64,000 nucleotides of DNA from Billgrantia pellis. Its GTDB lineage: Bacteria > Pseudomonadota > Gammaproteobacteria > Pseudomonadales > Halomonadaceae. Positions 35,263 to 43,738 of the stretch are shown here, in pieces; the first letter of the stretch is position 1; each line of letters opens with the position of its first letter. The translations under genes were made by a program, and so were the position numbers. The DNA lies in the NCBI RefSeq assembly GCF_008297955.1, contig NZ_VTPY01000006.1:124001-188000 (forward strand), read 5' to 3'. Below the pieces are notes generated by a model. That model saw only the letters and a program-made list of their open reading frames with translations, had not been told where the DNA came from and searched no databases.

Positions 35263-35750
35263 GCGGCCTCCTCGGTGATCGTCGGCAGCGGTGCCGGTCC
35301 GTACCACAGGGCATGCCAGGCGAGCAGGGCGAAGCCCAGCGGTAGCGACATCAGCGGTATCGTGCGGCTGACGCCGAGCCCCGAGGTGGTGAACATACCC
35401 ACCGACAAGGCGTAGCGGTAGCTGAACCAGGCGCCACCCAGGGCCAGGGCCAGCGTCAACAGCCATTGATAGACGTTGAGCGCGCGCGCCAGGCCGCGCG
35501 GCAGCAGGCTCTCGATCAGCGCCACGCGCATATGCCCTCCCTCGATCCACACGGCACCGGCGGCGAGCATCACCGTGGCGATGATCAGGAAGCGTGCGAG
35601 TTCATCGGTCCAGATCGGCGCCCCACCGGCCAGGTAGCGCATGAAGACGCCGTAGAGAATGGCCGCCAGGTTGATCAGCAGCAGCGTGGCCGCAAGCGTC
35701 AGGGCGAGTGTCCGGCTCACGGCCAGCACGCGTTGGCGAAGCGAAGGCAT
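35259..35750 (-). CDS. dctQ: TRAP transporter small permease (DctQ family)
   Basis: A 163-residue membrane protein with four predicted helices. The family pattern FMRYLAGGAPIWTDELARFLII and WIEGGHMRVALIE is clear. The ATG for MPSLRQR, preceded by CGGAG, was preferred over a GTG six codons upstream. A hairpin separates it from dctP, and it overlaps dctM. Confidence 0.9.
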   Translation of the reverse strand: MPSLRQRVLAVSRTLALTLAATLLLINLAAILYGVFMRYLAGGAPIWTDELARFLIIATVMLAAGAVWIEGGHMRVALIESLLPRGLARALNVYQWLLTLALALGGAWFSYRYALSVGMFTTSGLGVSRTIPLMSLPLGFALLAWHALWYGPAPLPTITEEAA

Positions 35751-35769
35751 GGAAACTCCGGCCGTCACG

Positions 35770-35791
35770 GCGAGGGCCGGGTGGCCCTCGC
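35770..35791 (-). terminator. Intercistronic hairpin after dctP
   Basis: GCGAGGGCC and GGCCCTCGC around loop GGGT, between dctP and dctQ, without a T-tract. It probably protects the dctP mRNA end or attenuates transcription so that the binding protein is made in excess. Confidence 0.55.
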
Positions 35792-35808
35792 GACATTGCA
35801 GGGTGGGT

Positions 35809-36846
35809 TCAGTCGAGCAGCTCGGTCATGCCGGCATCCTCCAGCGCCAGGTCGACCCAGCGCTGGTCGATGCCACGCTCGCGCAGCCACTCCAGATAGG
35901 CCGGCTGGCCCACGTTACGGAAGGCGGCGATATCGTCCTCGGAGGGGCGAATCACTTCCATGCCCTGCTCTTCGAGGAAGGCGATGCGCTCCTCCACCTT
36001 CGCCTCGTTGTGCTCGCGGGCGTTGCGGTTGGCCTCGGCCACGGCGTCGAGGAAGGCCTCGCGGGTAGCATCGTCCCACCCCTTAATCATCTCGGCGTTG
36101 CCGACCAGGAACTGGTTGGAGTACTGGATATTGGCCAGGGTCAGGTAATCCTGCACCTCGTAGAGGCTGCCCAGGATGATGTACATCGGTGGGTTCATCT
36201 GGCCGTCGGCGACACCGGTGCGCAGGGCCATGTAGACCTCTGTCCAGGGAATCGGCGTTCCCGAGGCGCCGAAGGACTCGTAGAGCGCTACCTGGCTCGG
36301 GTCCATGGCGCGGAAGCGCAGGCCCTCGAAGTCGTCGGGATGGCTGATCGGCTTCTGGTTGTTGGTAAAGGCGAGGAAGCCCCCCTCTTCCACCACGGCC
36401 AGCATCTCGACCCCGGCCCGCTCGCGCAGGGCGGCTTCGACCTCGTTCCAGTACTCGCCTTCGTCGAAGAAGGTGCGTGCCGCCTCGAAATCCGCGAACA
36501 GGAAGGGTATGGCGCTGACGAAAATCTCTTCGACCAGGGGCGACACGCCGGCGAACGAGGCCACGTTGAGGGTCGGCGTGTTCATGGTCTGCTCCATGCG
36601 ATCCTCTTCCTCGCCGAGCATGCTGTTGGGATAGAGTTCGAGCACGAGTTCGCCGTCCGTCTTTTCCTCGACCAACTCCTTGAGGTTGGTAGCGAAGACG
36701 TGAACGGCATTTTTATCCGGGTCGGGAGCGCCGTTGTAGCTGAGATTGATGCTGGTGGCCGCCTGGGTGGAGCCAGCCACCAAGGCGCCAGTCACAAGGC
36801 CGAGGGAGGCAAATCCCTTGAGCGCAGAGGGGAAGATGCGGTTCAT
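35809..36846 (-). CDS. dctP: TRAP transporter substrate-binding protein (DctP family)
   Basis: A 345-residue periplasmic protein. A signal peptide ends at STQA/ATS. The DctP fold is shown by LEEKTDGELVLELYPNSMLG-type and RFRAMDPSQVALYESFGASGTPIPWTEVYMAL-type blocks (each read in part), including the Arg that binds a substrate carboxylate. The ATG for MNRIFPS has AAGGAG upstream. It is the first transporter gene after the LysR regulator. Confidence 0.93.
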   Translation of the reverse strand: MNRIFPSALKGFASLGLVTGALVAGSTQAATSINLSYNGAPDPDKNAVHVFATNLKELVEEKTDGELVLELYPNSMLGEEEDRMEQTMNTPTLNVASFAGVSPLVEEIFVSAIPFLFADFEAARTFFDEGEYWNEVEAALRERAGVEMLAVVEEGGFLAFTNNQKPISHPDDFEGLRFRAMDPSQVALYESFGASGTPIPWTEVYMALRTGVADGQMNPPMYIILGSLYEVQDYLTLANIQYSNQFLVGNAEMIKGWDDATREAFLDAVAEANRNAREHNEAKVEERIAFLEEQGMEVIRPSEDDIAAFRNVGQPAYLEWLRERGIDQRWVDLALEDAGMTELLD

Positions 36847-36964
36847 GGTTGTTCTCCTTGTGTTGTTGTTCGGGGCAAAAGCCACTGCTTCGCCCTGTGG
36901 GCGGGTTATCCATTAGCAGACTAGAAATTGAGGCGTTGACTATGCAATACCGCAAGTGTTGCTT

Positions 36965-37909
36965 TTAAGACAACGCATGCTGGTTTCGGGCCAGTCTGGG
37001 CGCATCGCCCCGAAAGAATCGCATGCCCTGGCGCAGGTGTTCGACGCAGGCCTTGGCCGCCACGGTGAGCTCGCGCCCCTCGAGGCTGACGATCTGTGCC
37101 CTGGCGCCGTTCATGATCGGATAGGCCATGGGCAGGGCAAGAATCTCGCCGCGCTGGATCTCGTCGCTTACGGTCAGCTCGGGCATGAAGGTCACGCCGA
37201 TGCCGGAGCGGACAAAATTCTTCAGCACCGCCACGGAGTTGGTGTGCAGACGGGCGTCGAGATGCACGCGCTCCTGGTGGGCCACCATGTTGACCATCTG
37301 GCGCATGCCGAAGGGATTGTCCATCAGAGCCAGAGGCGCCCCTTCCAGGTCACGCAGGCGCACCGGCCGGGTCAATTCGGTCAAGGCATGGCCTGGCGGT
37401 ACGATCAGGTCCAGCGGCTGGCGGGTTTCCACATGGGCAAGGATCAGGGGGTCGACGGGTGGCGCATACAGCAACGCCAGGTCGACCTCCATGTCCTTGA
37501 GCAGCGACATCGCCTCGTTGACGCCGGCCATGCGGATCTCGACGTCGATCCCGGCGAAGGCGGACATGAAGCCCCCCAGCGGCGCCGTAATCAGATCGGC
37601 GATGAAGCCCTCGCCCACGGCGATGCGGACCTCGCCGCGGGCCAGGCCCTGGATGGCCATCAACTGCGACAGCACGGCTTCTTGGGCGGAACGCTGGGCA
37701 TGGAAGTGCTTGACCAGCAGGCGTCCCGCCTCGGTGGGGCGCATGCCGCCCCCGTGGCGCTCGCACAGTCTGACGGCGAGATTTTCTTCCAGTGCTTTGA
37801 GTTGGCGGCTGATGGCCGAAGCGTCCACGCCGAGCCGGGCGGCGGCACGGCGCAGCGAGCCCTGCCGAATCACTTCGTTGAGATAGGCAAGGGCGCGCTG
37901 ATTGAGCAT
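36965..37909 (-). CDS. LysR-type transcriptional regulator
   Basis: A 314-residue regulator with an N-terminal HTH (LNEVIRQGSLRRAAARLGVDASAISRQLKALE) and an effector-binding domain. The ATG for MLNQRALAYL follows GAAGGAG. It is upstream of dctP on the same strand with 118 bp between, so it probably controls the TRAP-ddpX operon. The ligand is unknown; by context it could be the transported compound. Confidence 0.9.
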   Translation of the reverse strand: MLNQRALAYLNEVIRQGSLRRAAARLGVDASAISRQLKALEENLAVRLCERHGGGMRPTEAGRLLVKHFHAQRSAQEAVLSQLMAIQGLARGEVRIAVGEGFIADLITAPLGGFMSAFAGIDVEIRMAGVNEAMSLLKDMEVDLALLYAPPVDPLILAHVETRQPLDLIVPPGHALTELTRPVRLRDLEGAPLALMDNPFGMRQMVNMVAHQERVHLDARLHTNSVAVLKNFVRSGIGVTFMPELTVSDEIQRGEILALPMAYPIMNGARAQIVSLEGRELTVAAKACVEHLRQGMRFFRGDAPRLARNQHALS

Positions 37910-37986
37910 AGAGGCTCCTTCAGGAAGAGGAAGGGAGAGAATATCTGTTCGTCTCGAGGGGCGTGGCATGACGGTACGGAAAATAA

Positions 37987-37999
37987 TATGATGTATGAC
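37987..37999 (+). promoter_or_regulatory. Candidate operator TATGATGTATGAC upstream of the GntR gene
   Basis: The 13-bp motif occurs once here, 104 bp before the FCD regulator gene, and once upstream of the dlgD-like gene on the opposite strand. In both cases it reads TATGATGTATGAC in the direction of the gene. Confidence 0.5.
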
Positions 38000-38103
38000 G
38001 AACTAGGCGGCGAACGATACGCTCGACTCATGCTGACGCTCAAGCTGGCGTATTATGAAGTAAAAGAGGAAGAAAAGAGGAGTCCATTGCTCAGGGTAGC
38101 CGT

Positions 38104-38841
38104 ATGACAATTGATATTTCGGATCTGAACGTTCAGAAGGTCTCGAAGCAGGGAAGCCTCCCGACCCACGTCGCCGATAAGCTGGAAGCACTGATTCTGA
38201 AAGGTGAAATAAAGGTCGGCGACAAGCTGCCGACCGAGGCTCGCCTGTGCGACTCGTTCGGTGTCAGCCGCACGGTGATTCGCGAGGCGGTAACCCACCT
38301 GAAGTCGCTGGGGCTGGTGGAGACGCGGAGAGGAGTCGGTACGACGGTGCTGCGGGCTACCGCCATCGAAGCGCGCCCGGCCGAGAGGATCAGCCCCACC
38401 ACGATCGAGGACATCCTGCATGTGCTCGAGCTCCGGCTGTCGCTGGAGCCGGCGGCAGCGGAGCTGGCCGCCTTGCGATACGACGAAGAGGACCGCCGCA
38501 ATCTGGAAGCCAAGCATGCCGCATTCATCAAGGCGCATGCCGAGAAATCCCAGGCACGCGTGGAGGATTACGAGTTCCACTACGCCATCTTCAAGGCCGC
38601 GAAGAATCCCTTTTTCCTGCAACTCTACGCTCAGCTCAGCCAGAGCATGATCCCGCGTGCCAAGCTGCTGGCCGTCGACATCAACCGGGCCGCTGCGGAG
38701 CGCTACATCGGGCGGGTCAAGGAGGAACACGGCTATATCCTCGAAGCCATCCTGTCCCGCGACCCGGAAGCGGCCAGGGAAACCATGTATCAGCATCTCA
38801 ACCGCTCGTGGAATCTCTACAGGAACTACCTGGAGAACTGA
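38104..38841 (+). CDS. FadR/FCD-type GntR transcriptional regulator
   Basis: A 245-residue regulator. The GntR winged HTH is at the N-terminus (KLPTEARLCDSFGVSRTVIREAV), and the FCD ligand domain follows, with the metal-binding pattern ELRLSLEPAAAELAA, DYEFHYAI and EHGYILEAI. It is convergent with the tctA end and lies next to the Tct/DlgD operon. It shares a 13-bp upstream motif with that operon, so it is the likely local regulator. Confidence 0.92.
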   Translation: MTIDISDLNVQKVSKQGSLPTHVADKLEALILKGEIKVGDKLPTEARLCDSFGVSRTVIREAVTHLKSLGLVETRRGVGTTVLRATAIEARPAERISPTTIEDILHVLELRLSLEPAAAELAALRYDEEDRRNLEAKHAAFIKAHAEKSQARVEDYEFHYAIFKAAKNPFFLQLYAQLSQSMIPRAKLLAVDINRAAAERYIGRVKEEHGYILEAILSRDPEAARETMYQHLNRSWNLYRNYLEN

Positions 38842-38917
38842 CAGCCGTTTGTGTCGGCCGAATGGGGGCCGTGAGGAGAAGAGCGCGCCGGAGGCCCCGT
38901 GCTGAGCTAAGGTGTCG

Positions 38918-40444
38918 CTAACTGGCGATGTTTTGTATGCCGGGTGTCTTGGGCTTGCGAACCACCATGAAGTAGTAGAACACAGCGGTCAGCAAGAGGA
39001 AGAAAAGGCTGTCGGGGCTGGTGAGGAAGACCATGGGGTTGCCGTCGTTGATGGACAGGGCCCGGCGACAGTACTCCTCGAGGCTGGGTCCCAGCACGAA
39101 ACCGAGCAGCAGGCAGGCGATGGGGTATTTGTGCTGGCGCAGGACGTAGGCCAGCACGCCGAACAGCAGCGCCAACGCCATCTGGAAGGTGGAGTAGGTC
39201 GCCACGTAGCTGCCGACCAGCGCGATGACGGCGATGCTGGAGTACAGCACGTCGCGTCGAATCGACACGATGCGCACGAAGTAGGGGCCCAGCAGATAGA
39301 GCGTCAGCGGCACGAGCACCAGGGCGCTGATGAGCAGGGCCGCGAACATCGGTGCCACCAGATGCAGCTGGGTATCGAGGAACTGGGGGCCCGGCTGCAG
39401 GCCGTTGATCACCAGCACCCCGAGCACGATGGCCGTGGTGGGGTCGCCGGGGATGCCGAACGAGAGCATCGGCACGAAGGCGCCGCTGCACATTGAGTTG
39501 TTGGCCCCTTCGGCCGCGGCGATGCCCTCGCACGAGCCCTTGCCGTAGCGCTCGGGATGCTTGGAGCTGCGCATGGCTTCGGCGTAGGAGACGAAAGCGG
39601 CCATCGAGCCGCCCGCACCGGGCAGGACACCGATGGCGTAGCCGATGACGGCGGACTTGATATAGCGGTAGACGCCGATCTCGCGCACTTCTCTGAGCGG
39701 CGGGATGAAATCCCGACGACGAATCCTTTCGGCCTTGATGGTATCGGCATCGACGGTACGCCGCCCGCCCTTGCGCGCCTGCACCAATAGCTCGCTGATG
39801 GCGAAGCCGCCGATGACCAAGGGCATGATGTCGATGCCCTGCATCAGCGTGCTGGTGCCGAAGGTGAAGCGTGGCACGGGTTGCATCACATCGATGCCCA
39901 CCGTAGCGACCATGACGCCAAGTGTCGTGGCGACCAGCCCCTTGGGGATGGAGTCGCGCTGGGAAATGACGATGACGATCAGCGCGAAGGCGATCAGCGA
40001 GAATTTCCCCGGCGTGCGGATCAGCAGTGCGGCCTCGGCCGCCATGGGCGCGACCACCATCAGCAGGACGGCGCCCAGGGCGCCGCCGATCATGGAGGCC
40101 AGCGCCGCATGCCCCAGGGCCTTGGCCCCCTCGCCGCGCTGCTGCATCGGATAGCCCTCGATCGCGGTCATCATCGAGGCCGGGGCGCCGGGGATGTTGA
40201 TCGTGGTGGCGGTGATGCTGCCGCTGCACATGCCCGCCATGAAGATGCTGGCGCAGGCCACGAGCGCCGAGGTCACGTCGAGGCTGTAGGTCAGCGGCAG
40301 CAGCAGGGCGATGGCCAGCATCGAGGTCAACCCCGGTACGGCGCCGAAGAAGGTACCGATCAGGTAGCCGCCCACCATGTAGGCGAACACCTCGGGCTGT
40401 AGCAGGGTGGCGAATCCGTTGAGCAGTTCTCTGAAGTAATCCAT
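38918..40444 (-). CDS. tctA: Tripartite tricarboxylate transporter permease TctA
   Basis: A 508-residue inner-membrane protein with about 12 helices. Family motifs are GTFFGAVPGLTSMLAIALLLP, INIPGAPASMMTAIEGYPM and the second repeat IGVLPGAGGSMAAFVSYAEA with FVPMLSFGIPGDPTTAIVLG. It is the ion-coupled permease of a TctCBA system for organic acids. It follows tctB by 5 bp and is last in the operon. Confidence 0.95.
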   Translation of the reverse strand: MDYFRELLNGFATLLQPEVFAYMVGGYLIGTFFGAVPGLTSMLAIALLLPLTYSLDVTSALVACASIFMAGMCSGSITATTINIPGAPASMMTAIEGYPMQQRGEGAKALGHAALASMIGGALGAVLLMVVAPMAAEAALLIRTPGKFSLIAFALIVIVISQRDSIPKGLVATTLGVMVATVGIDVMQPVPRFTFGTSTLMQGIDIMPLVIGGFAISELLVQARKGGRRTVDADTIKAERIRRRDFIPPLREVREIGVYRYIKSAVIGYAIGVLPGAGGSMAAFVSYAEAMRSSKHPERYGKGSCEGIAAAEGANNSMCSGAFVPMLSFGIPGDPTTAIVLGVLVINGLQPGPQFLDTQLHLVAPMFAALLISALVLVPLTLYLLGPYFVRIVSIRRDVLYSSIAVIALVGSYVATYSTFQMALALLFGVLAYVLRQHKYPIACLLLGFVLGPSLEEYCRRALSINDGNPMVFLTSPDSLFFLLLTAVFYYFMVVRKPKTPGIQNIAS

Positions 40445-40449
40445 GACCG

Positions 40450-40977
40450 TTACGTCCCTAGCGTGGGCAAGCGAACCTGGAAAATGAGCTCGAACAGGGC
40501 GTAACCGAGCAGGGTGATGAGCAGGGCCGCGCTAACCTTGACGATCCAGGCGCGACCTCCCTTGCCGGGGCGGGGATTGCCGAACAGGAACGTCAGCAGC
40601 AGTACATAGAGGAACGTGGAGACGCTGTAGCCGATGATCGAGAAGACGCCGATGTACACACCGGTCGCCAGGGTGACCCACAGCGCGCCGAAGCGATTGA
40701 GGGCCGGCACCCCGGCTTCGGCTTGCGTCTCGGCCGCTGCGGGAGGGGGCGTGTCGACCGTCGCGGTCTTGCCGCTTCCGCTGCGCCCCTGCCAGATCAC
40801 GATGCCGATCGAGAGGTACATGATCACGGCGAGCACGACCGGGAAGAACGATGCCGTGATGTCGCCGCGCTTGATCGGCGGCATCATCTGCAGGGCTTCC
40901 ACGAGATAGATCGTGGTGACCGCCAGCAGCAGAACGGGCACGATCCACTTTCCGCTGAACGCGTAGGGGAGCTTCAA
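40450..40977 (-). CDS. tctB: Tripartite tricarboxylate transporter small permease TctB
   Basis: A 175-residue membrane protein with four predicted helices and a Pro/Ala-rich loop between the second and third. The TctB pattern FFPVVLAVIMYLSIGIVIW is visible. A TTG start at 40977 was chosen because AGGAGAGGTGAAACC precedes it at good spacing. The alternative ATG at 41004 would place that site inside the gene. Confidence 0.85.
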   Translation of the reverse strand: MKLPYAFSGKWIVPVLLLAVTTIYLVEALQMMPPIKRGDITASFFPVVLAVIMYLSIGIVIWQGRSGSGKTATVDTPPPAAAETQAEAGVPALNRFGALWVTLATGVYIGVFSIIGYSVSTFLYVLLLTFLFGNPRPGKGGRAWIVKVSAALLITLLGYALFELIFQVRLPTLGT

Positions 40978-41005
40978 GGTTTCACCTCTCCTGGCTGTGG
41001 GCATA

Positions 41006-41034
41006 GCCCCGCCGCGCGGAGGCACGGCGGGGGC
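41006..41034 (-). terminator. Intercistronic hairpin after tctC
   Basis: GCCCCGCCG and CGGCGGGG(G)C pair around a 10-nt loop between tctC and tctB. It has the same position as the hairpin after dctP in the neighbouring TRAP operon. Confidence 0.5.
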
Positions 41035-41080
41035 GACATTCCTGGTTTGGCGCGAAGCGCGAGGCACGCGTCGGAGTGGC

Positions 41081-42052
41081 CTAGTCGAGGATGCCCTGCT
41101 CCTGGAGCTCCTCCATGGTGGCGAAGATCTCCGCCTGCGTGGTGCCGACCCACTGCGTGACGTCATCGCGTCCCAGCCAGTTCGGCGTTACCCCGACGTC
41201 GACCAGCCAGTCCTGGAATTCGTCGCTCTCGTAGGCTTGCTGGTAGGCCGCTTCCAGCTCGTCCAGGATCGGTTCCGGCGTACCGGCCGGGGCGGCCAGG
41301 ATGATGAAACTGCCCATCTGGATGTCCAGGTCGTGTTCGGAGGCGGGTGGCACGTCCGGGAACGACTGGCTCTGCACGTCGGTGAATTCGATCAGGCCAC
41401 GTGCATCGCCGCCCTCGATGAGCGAGGCGAAATCGCCCAGGCTGGTGAGTGCAAGGTCGATCTCGCCGTTCAGCAGCGCTTCCTTCTGCGGGGCGGCGCC
41501 ACCCGGATAGGAGATGATCTTGAAGTCGGCGTCGGTCGCATCCATCAGCTGGAGCAGCGTCAGATGGGTGCGCGCCCCCATGTTCTGGATGCCGGCGCGA
41601 ATGCTGCCGGGCTCGGCCCTGGCCGCCTCGATCAGCGCCTCGAAGCTGTCGTACTCCGAGTCGGCCGGCACGATGATGGCGTCGGGCTCGCTGGTGATGC
41701 GCGCGATCAGGTCCATCTCTTCGGTGCTGTAGCCCGGCAGCATGTCCTGCCACGGCACGGTGATGATGCTGTCGTAGGTCAGTGCACCGAGGGTATAGCC
41801 ATCGGCCTTGGCGTTGATCAGCTGGATCAGGCCATTGCCGCTCATGCCGCCCTCGATGTTCTCGACATACACGGTGCCGGACAGCGACTCTTCCGCCAGG
41901 TCGGTGATCTTGCGCACGATGCCGTCGGTGCCGCCACCGGCGCCCCATGGCACGATCATGCGGATATCGCGGGTCGGGTAATCCTCCGCGGCGTTGGCCG
42001 TGGCGGCCACCAGCGCAAGGGTGCAGGCAAGCCCCATGGCTGTCTTGAACAT
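41081..42052 (-). CDS. tctC: Tripartite tricarboxylate transporter substrate-binding protein TctC
   Basis: A 323-residue periplasmic protein (signal peptide cleaved near ANA/AED). The Bug-type binding fold opens with YPTRDIRMIVPWGAGGGTD and contains the GGAAPQKEALLNGEIDLAL block that contacts the carboxylate ligand. AAAGGAG precedes the ATG. It lies between the dlgD-like gene and tctB and defines the transporter's specificity, which cannot be deduced. Confidence 0.93.
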   Translation of the reverse strand: MFKTAMGLACTLALVAATANAAEDYPTRDIRMIVPWGAGGGTDGIVRKITDLAEESLSGTVYVENIEGGMSGNGLIQLINAKADGYTLGALTYDSIITVPWQDMLPGYSTEEMDLIARITSEPDAIIVPADSEYDSFEALIEAARAEPGSIRAGIQNMGARTHLTLLQLMDATDADFKIISYPGGAAPQKEALLNGEIDLALTSLGDFASLIEGGDARGLIEFTDVQSQSFPDVPPASEHDLDIQMGSFIILAAPAGTPEPILDELEAAYQQAYESDEFQDWLVDVGVTPNWLGRDDVTQWVGTTQAEIFATMEELQEQGILD

Positions 42053-42168
42053 AGCGGTACTCCTTTGTTCTATGACGTTATCGTTGTCGTTCTGCTGTCA
42101 TCCGGGCGGCATAGAACGGCGAGCCACCCCATTCCTCGTTGCATGACCCTTGTTGCACTCAGGACGCT

Positions 42169-43188
42169 TCACTCCGCGAGCGCGAGGATTTCCTTCCAGG
42201 TTGCGTCGTTGACCTCCACGACTGCATCCGGCGCATGCCTGTCTCGTCGTCGCCGTTCTTGGGTCGACCTGCCCGGCCAGCGTACGGGGACGTCTCCTTC
42301 GTCCGGCGTGGCTGCCGCCAGATGGGCGGTGATGCCGTCCACCAAGTGGCGACAGTGCTCCTGACCGCCCAGATGGCGGGGGTCGAAAAGCATGAAGACC
42401 TGACAGCAGCCGGTGCCGCTGCCCCGCTGCAGTTCGTCGATCTCGTGGCTGGGTCGGCCCTGGGCCAGCAGGGCCGCGAGTGCATCGAGCAGGATGGCCA
42501 GGCCGGAGCCTTTCCAGTACCCGGTGGGCAGAATACGCCGCGTGGCTTCGATCGCTGCAGGCTCCCGAGTCAGCTCGCCCTGGGCATCGAAGCCGCCGTC
42601 GACGGGGAGCTGCTTGCCTTGCTGACGCAGCGTCTGGAGCTTGCCGTAGGAGAACTGCGACATGGCCATGTCGAGCACCAGCGGGCTCTCGCCCGGCACG
42701 CCCAGCACCAGCGGGTTGTTGCCGATGCTTTGCTGCGACGACCCCCAGGCCGGCATGCACGATTCCGTATTGGTCCACATCAGCGCGGCATAGCCGCGCT
42801 CCACGGCATGCCAGCCATAGCTGCCGCCGCGCATCCAGTGGGTGGTGTCACGAACGGCAACGACGCCGATGCCGTGCTCGTCGGCCAGCGCCATGGCGCA
42901 TTCGGTGGCCTGCATGGCGTTGCGAACCCCAATGCCGAAGTGGCCATCATGAACTTCCAACGCGCCCAGTGCATGAACCCGTTCCAGCGTGGCTTGCGGA
43001 TTGACCCAGCCACGCTGGACGTAATCGACGAAGCGAGCAACACGGCCGACGCCATGCGAGGCGACACCATCCCAGGTGCTCTCGGCATGAATACGGGCGC
43101 ACAGCTTGGCGTCCGCACTCGTCAGCCCGGCGCGCTGCAGAACACCTTCCAGAATATGGGTCAGGGTAGTGAAGGGAACCGCTGTCAT
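42169..43188 (-). CDS. dlgD: 2,3-diketo-L-gulonate reductase homologue (malate/lactate dehydrogenase family)
   Basis: A 339-residue NAD(P)-dependent dehydrogenase of the LDH2/MDH2 family. It closely resembles E. coli DlgD/YiaK: HWMRGGSYGWHAVERGYAA, KQLPVDGGFDAQGELTREP and RRILPTGYWKGSG are all shared blocks, and the catalytic His is in ASHGVGR. DlgD reduces 2,3-diketo-L-gulonate to 3-dehydro-L-gulonate. It is the first gene of an operon with tctCBA, so the substrate or product is probably imported. A related sugar acid is equally possible. Confidence 0.8.
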   Translation of the reverse strand: MTAVPFTTLTHILEGVLQRAGLTSADAKLCARIHAESTWDGVASHGVGRVARFVDYVQRGWVNPQATLERVHALGALEVHDGHFGIGVRNAMQATECAMALADEHGIGVVAVRDTTHWMRGGSYGWHAVERGYAALMWTNTESCMPAWGSSQQSIGNNPLVLGVPGESPLVLDMAMSQFSYGKLQTLRQQGKQLPVDGGFDAQGELTREPAAIEATRRILPTGYWKGSGLAILLDALAALLAQGRPSHEIDELQRGSGTGCCQVFMLFDPRHLGGQEHCRHLVDGITAHLAAATPDEGDVPVRWPGRSTQERRRRDRHAPDAVVEVNDATWKEILALAE

Positions 43189-43205
43189 CGTGTCGCTTCC
43201 ATTAA

Positions 43206-43218
43206 GTCATACATCATA
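43206..43218 (-). promoter_or_regulatory. Candidate operator upstream of the dlgD-like gene
   Basis: The reverse complement of the motif at 37987-37999 (13 of 13 bases), 18 bp before the ATG. Its position between promoter and ribosome site fits repression by the FCD regulator. Confidence 0.5.
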
Positions 43219-43337
43219 CAAAAACGTAGTGGCCAAGCGAAACCTGAGAAATACGCCTTTAGTCGCAGGGCGGGAAAGTGTTATCTCTTGGATCGTGCCT
43301 CTTGGATCGTGGGTGAACTCAAGGGTTGCAATAAGGG

Positions 43338-43356
43338 TAATACATAGTATGTATTA
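43338..43356. promoter_or_regulatory. 19-bp perfect palindrome upstream of the NIPSNAP gene
   Basis: TAATACATA, G, TATGTATTA: nine perfectly paired bases on each side of a central G, 52 bp before the NIPSNAP start and between the two divergent operons. It shares the word ATGTAT with the 13-bp motifs, so the same regulator may bind. Confidence 0.6.
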
Positions 43357-43408
43357 TTAATGAGGTCGCAGCTTCCGACCCGAATAGCTGATACGAAGAG
43401 GCAACGCC

Positions 43409-43726
43409 ATGTTCGTCGATCTACGCACCTACACGATGGTCCCGGGCCGTCTAAACGCTTATCTCGAGCTTTACGAGCGCGAGGGGCTGCCGATCCAACA
43501 GCGGCATCTGGGCAATCTGTTGGGTTATTTCGTTACCGAAACGGGGGAGCTGAATCAAGTCGTGCATCTGTGGGGCTACGCGAGCGCTGCGGACCGCGAT
43601 GCCCGTCGCTCCGCCATGGAGAAAGACCCCGACTGGATCGCCTATCGCAGGAAGAGCGCCGAGGCAGGTAACGTCCAGCACCAGAGCAACAAGCTGCTGC
43701 GTCCCACCCGCTTCTCTCCTATATAA
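43409..43726 (+). CDS. NIPSNAP family protein
   Basis: A 105-residue ferredoxin-like alpha/beta protein. The opening MFVDLRTYTMVPGRLNAYL and the middle NQVVHLWGYASAADRDARR are typical NIPSNAP features. Bacterial members often lie in catabolic operons, but their reaction is unknown. AGAGGC precedes the ATG. It is 12 bp from the ThDP enzyme gene, so the two are cotranscribed. Confidence 0.85.
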   Translation: MFVDLRTYTMVPGRLNAYLELYEREGLPIQQRHLGNLLGYFVTETGELNQVVHLWGYASAADRDARRSAMEKDPDWIAYRRKSAEAGNVQHQSNKLLRPTRFSPI

Positions 43727-43738
43727 AATGAGGTGCCT

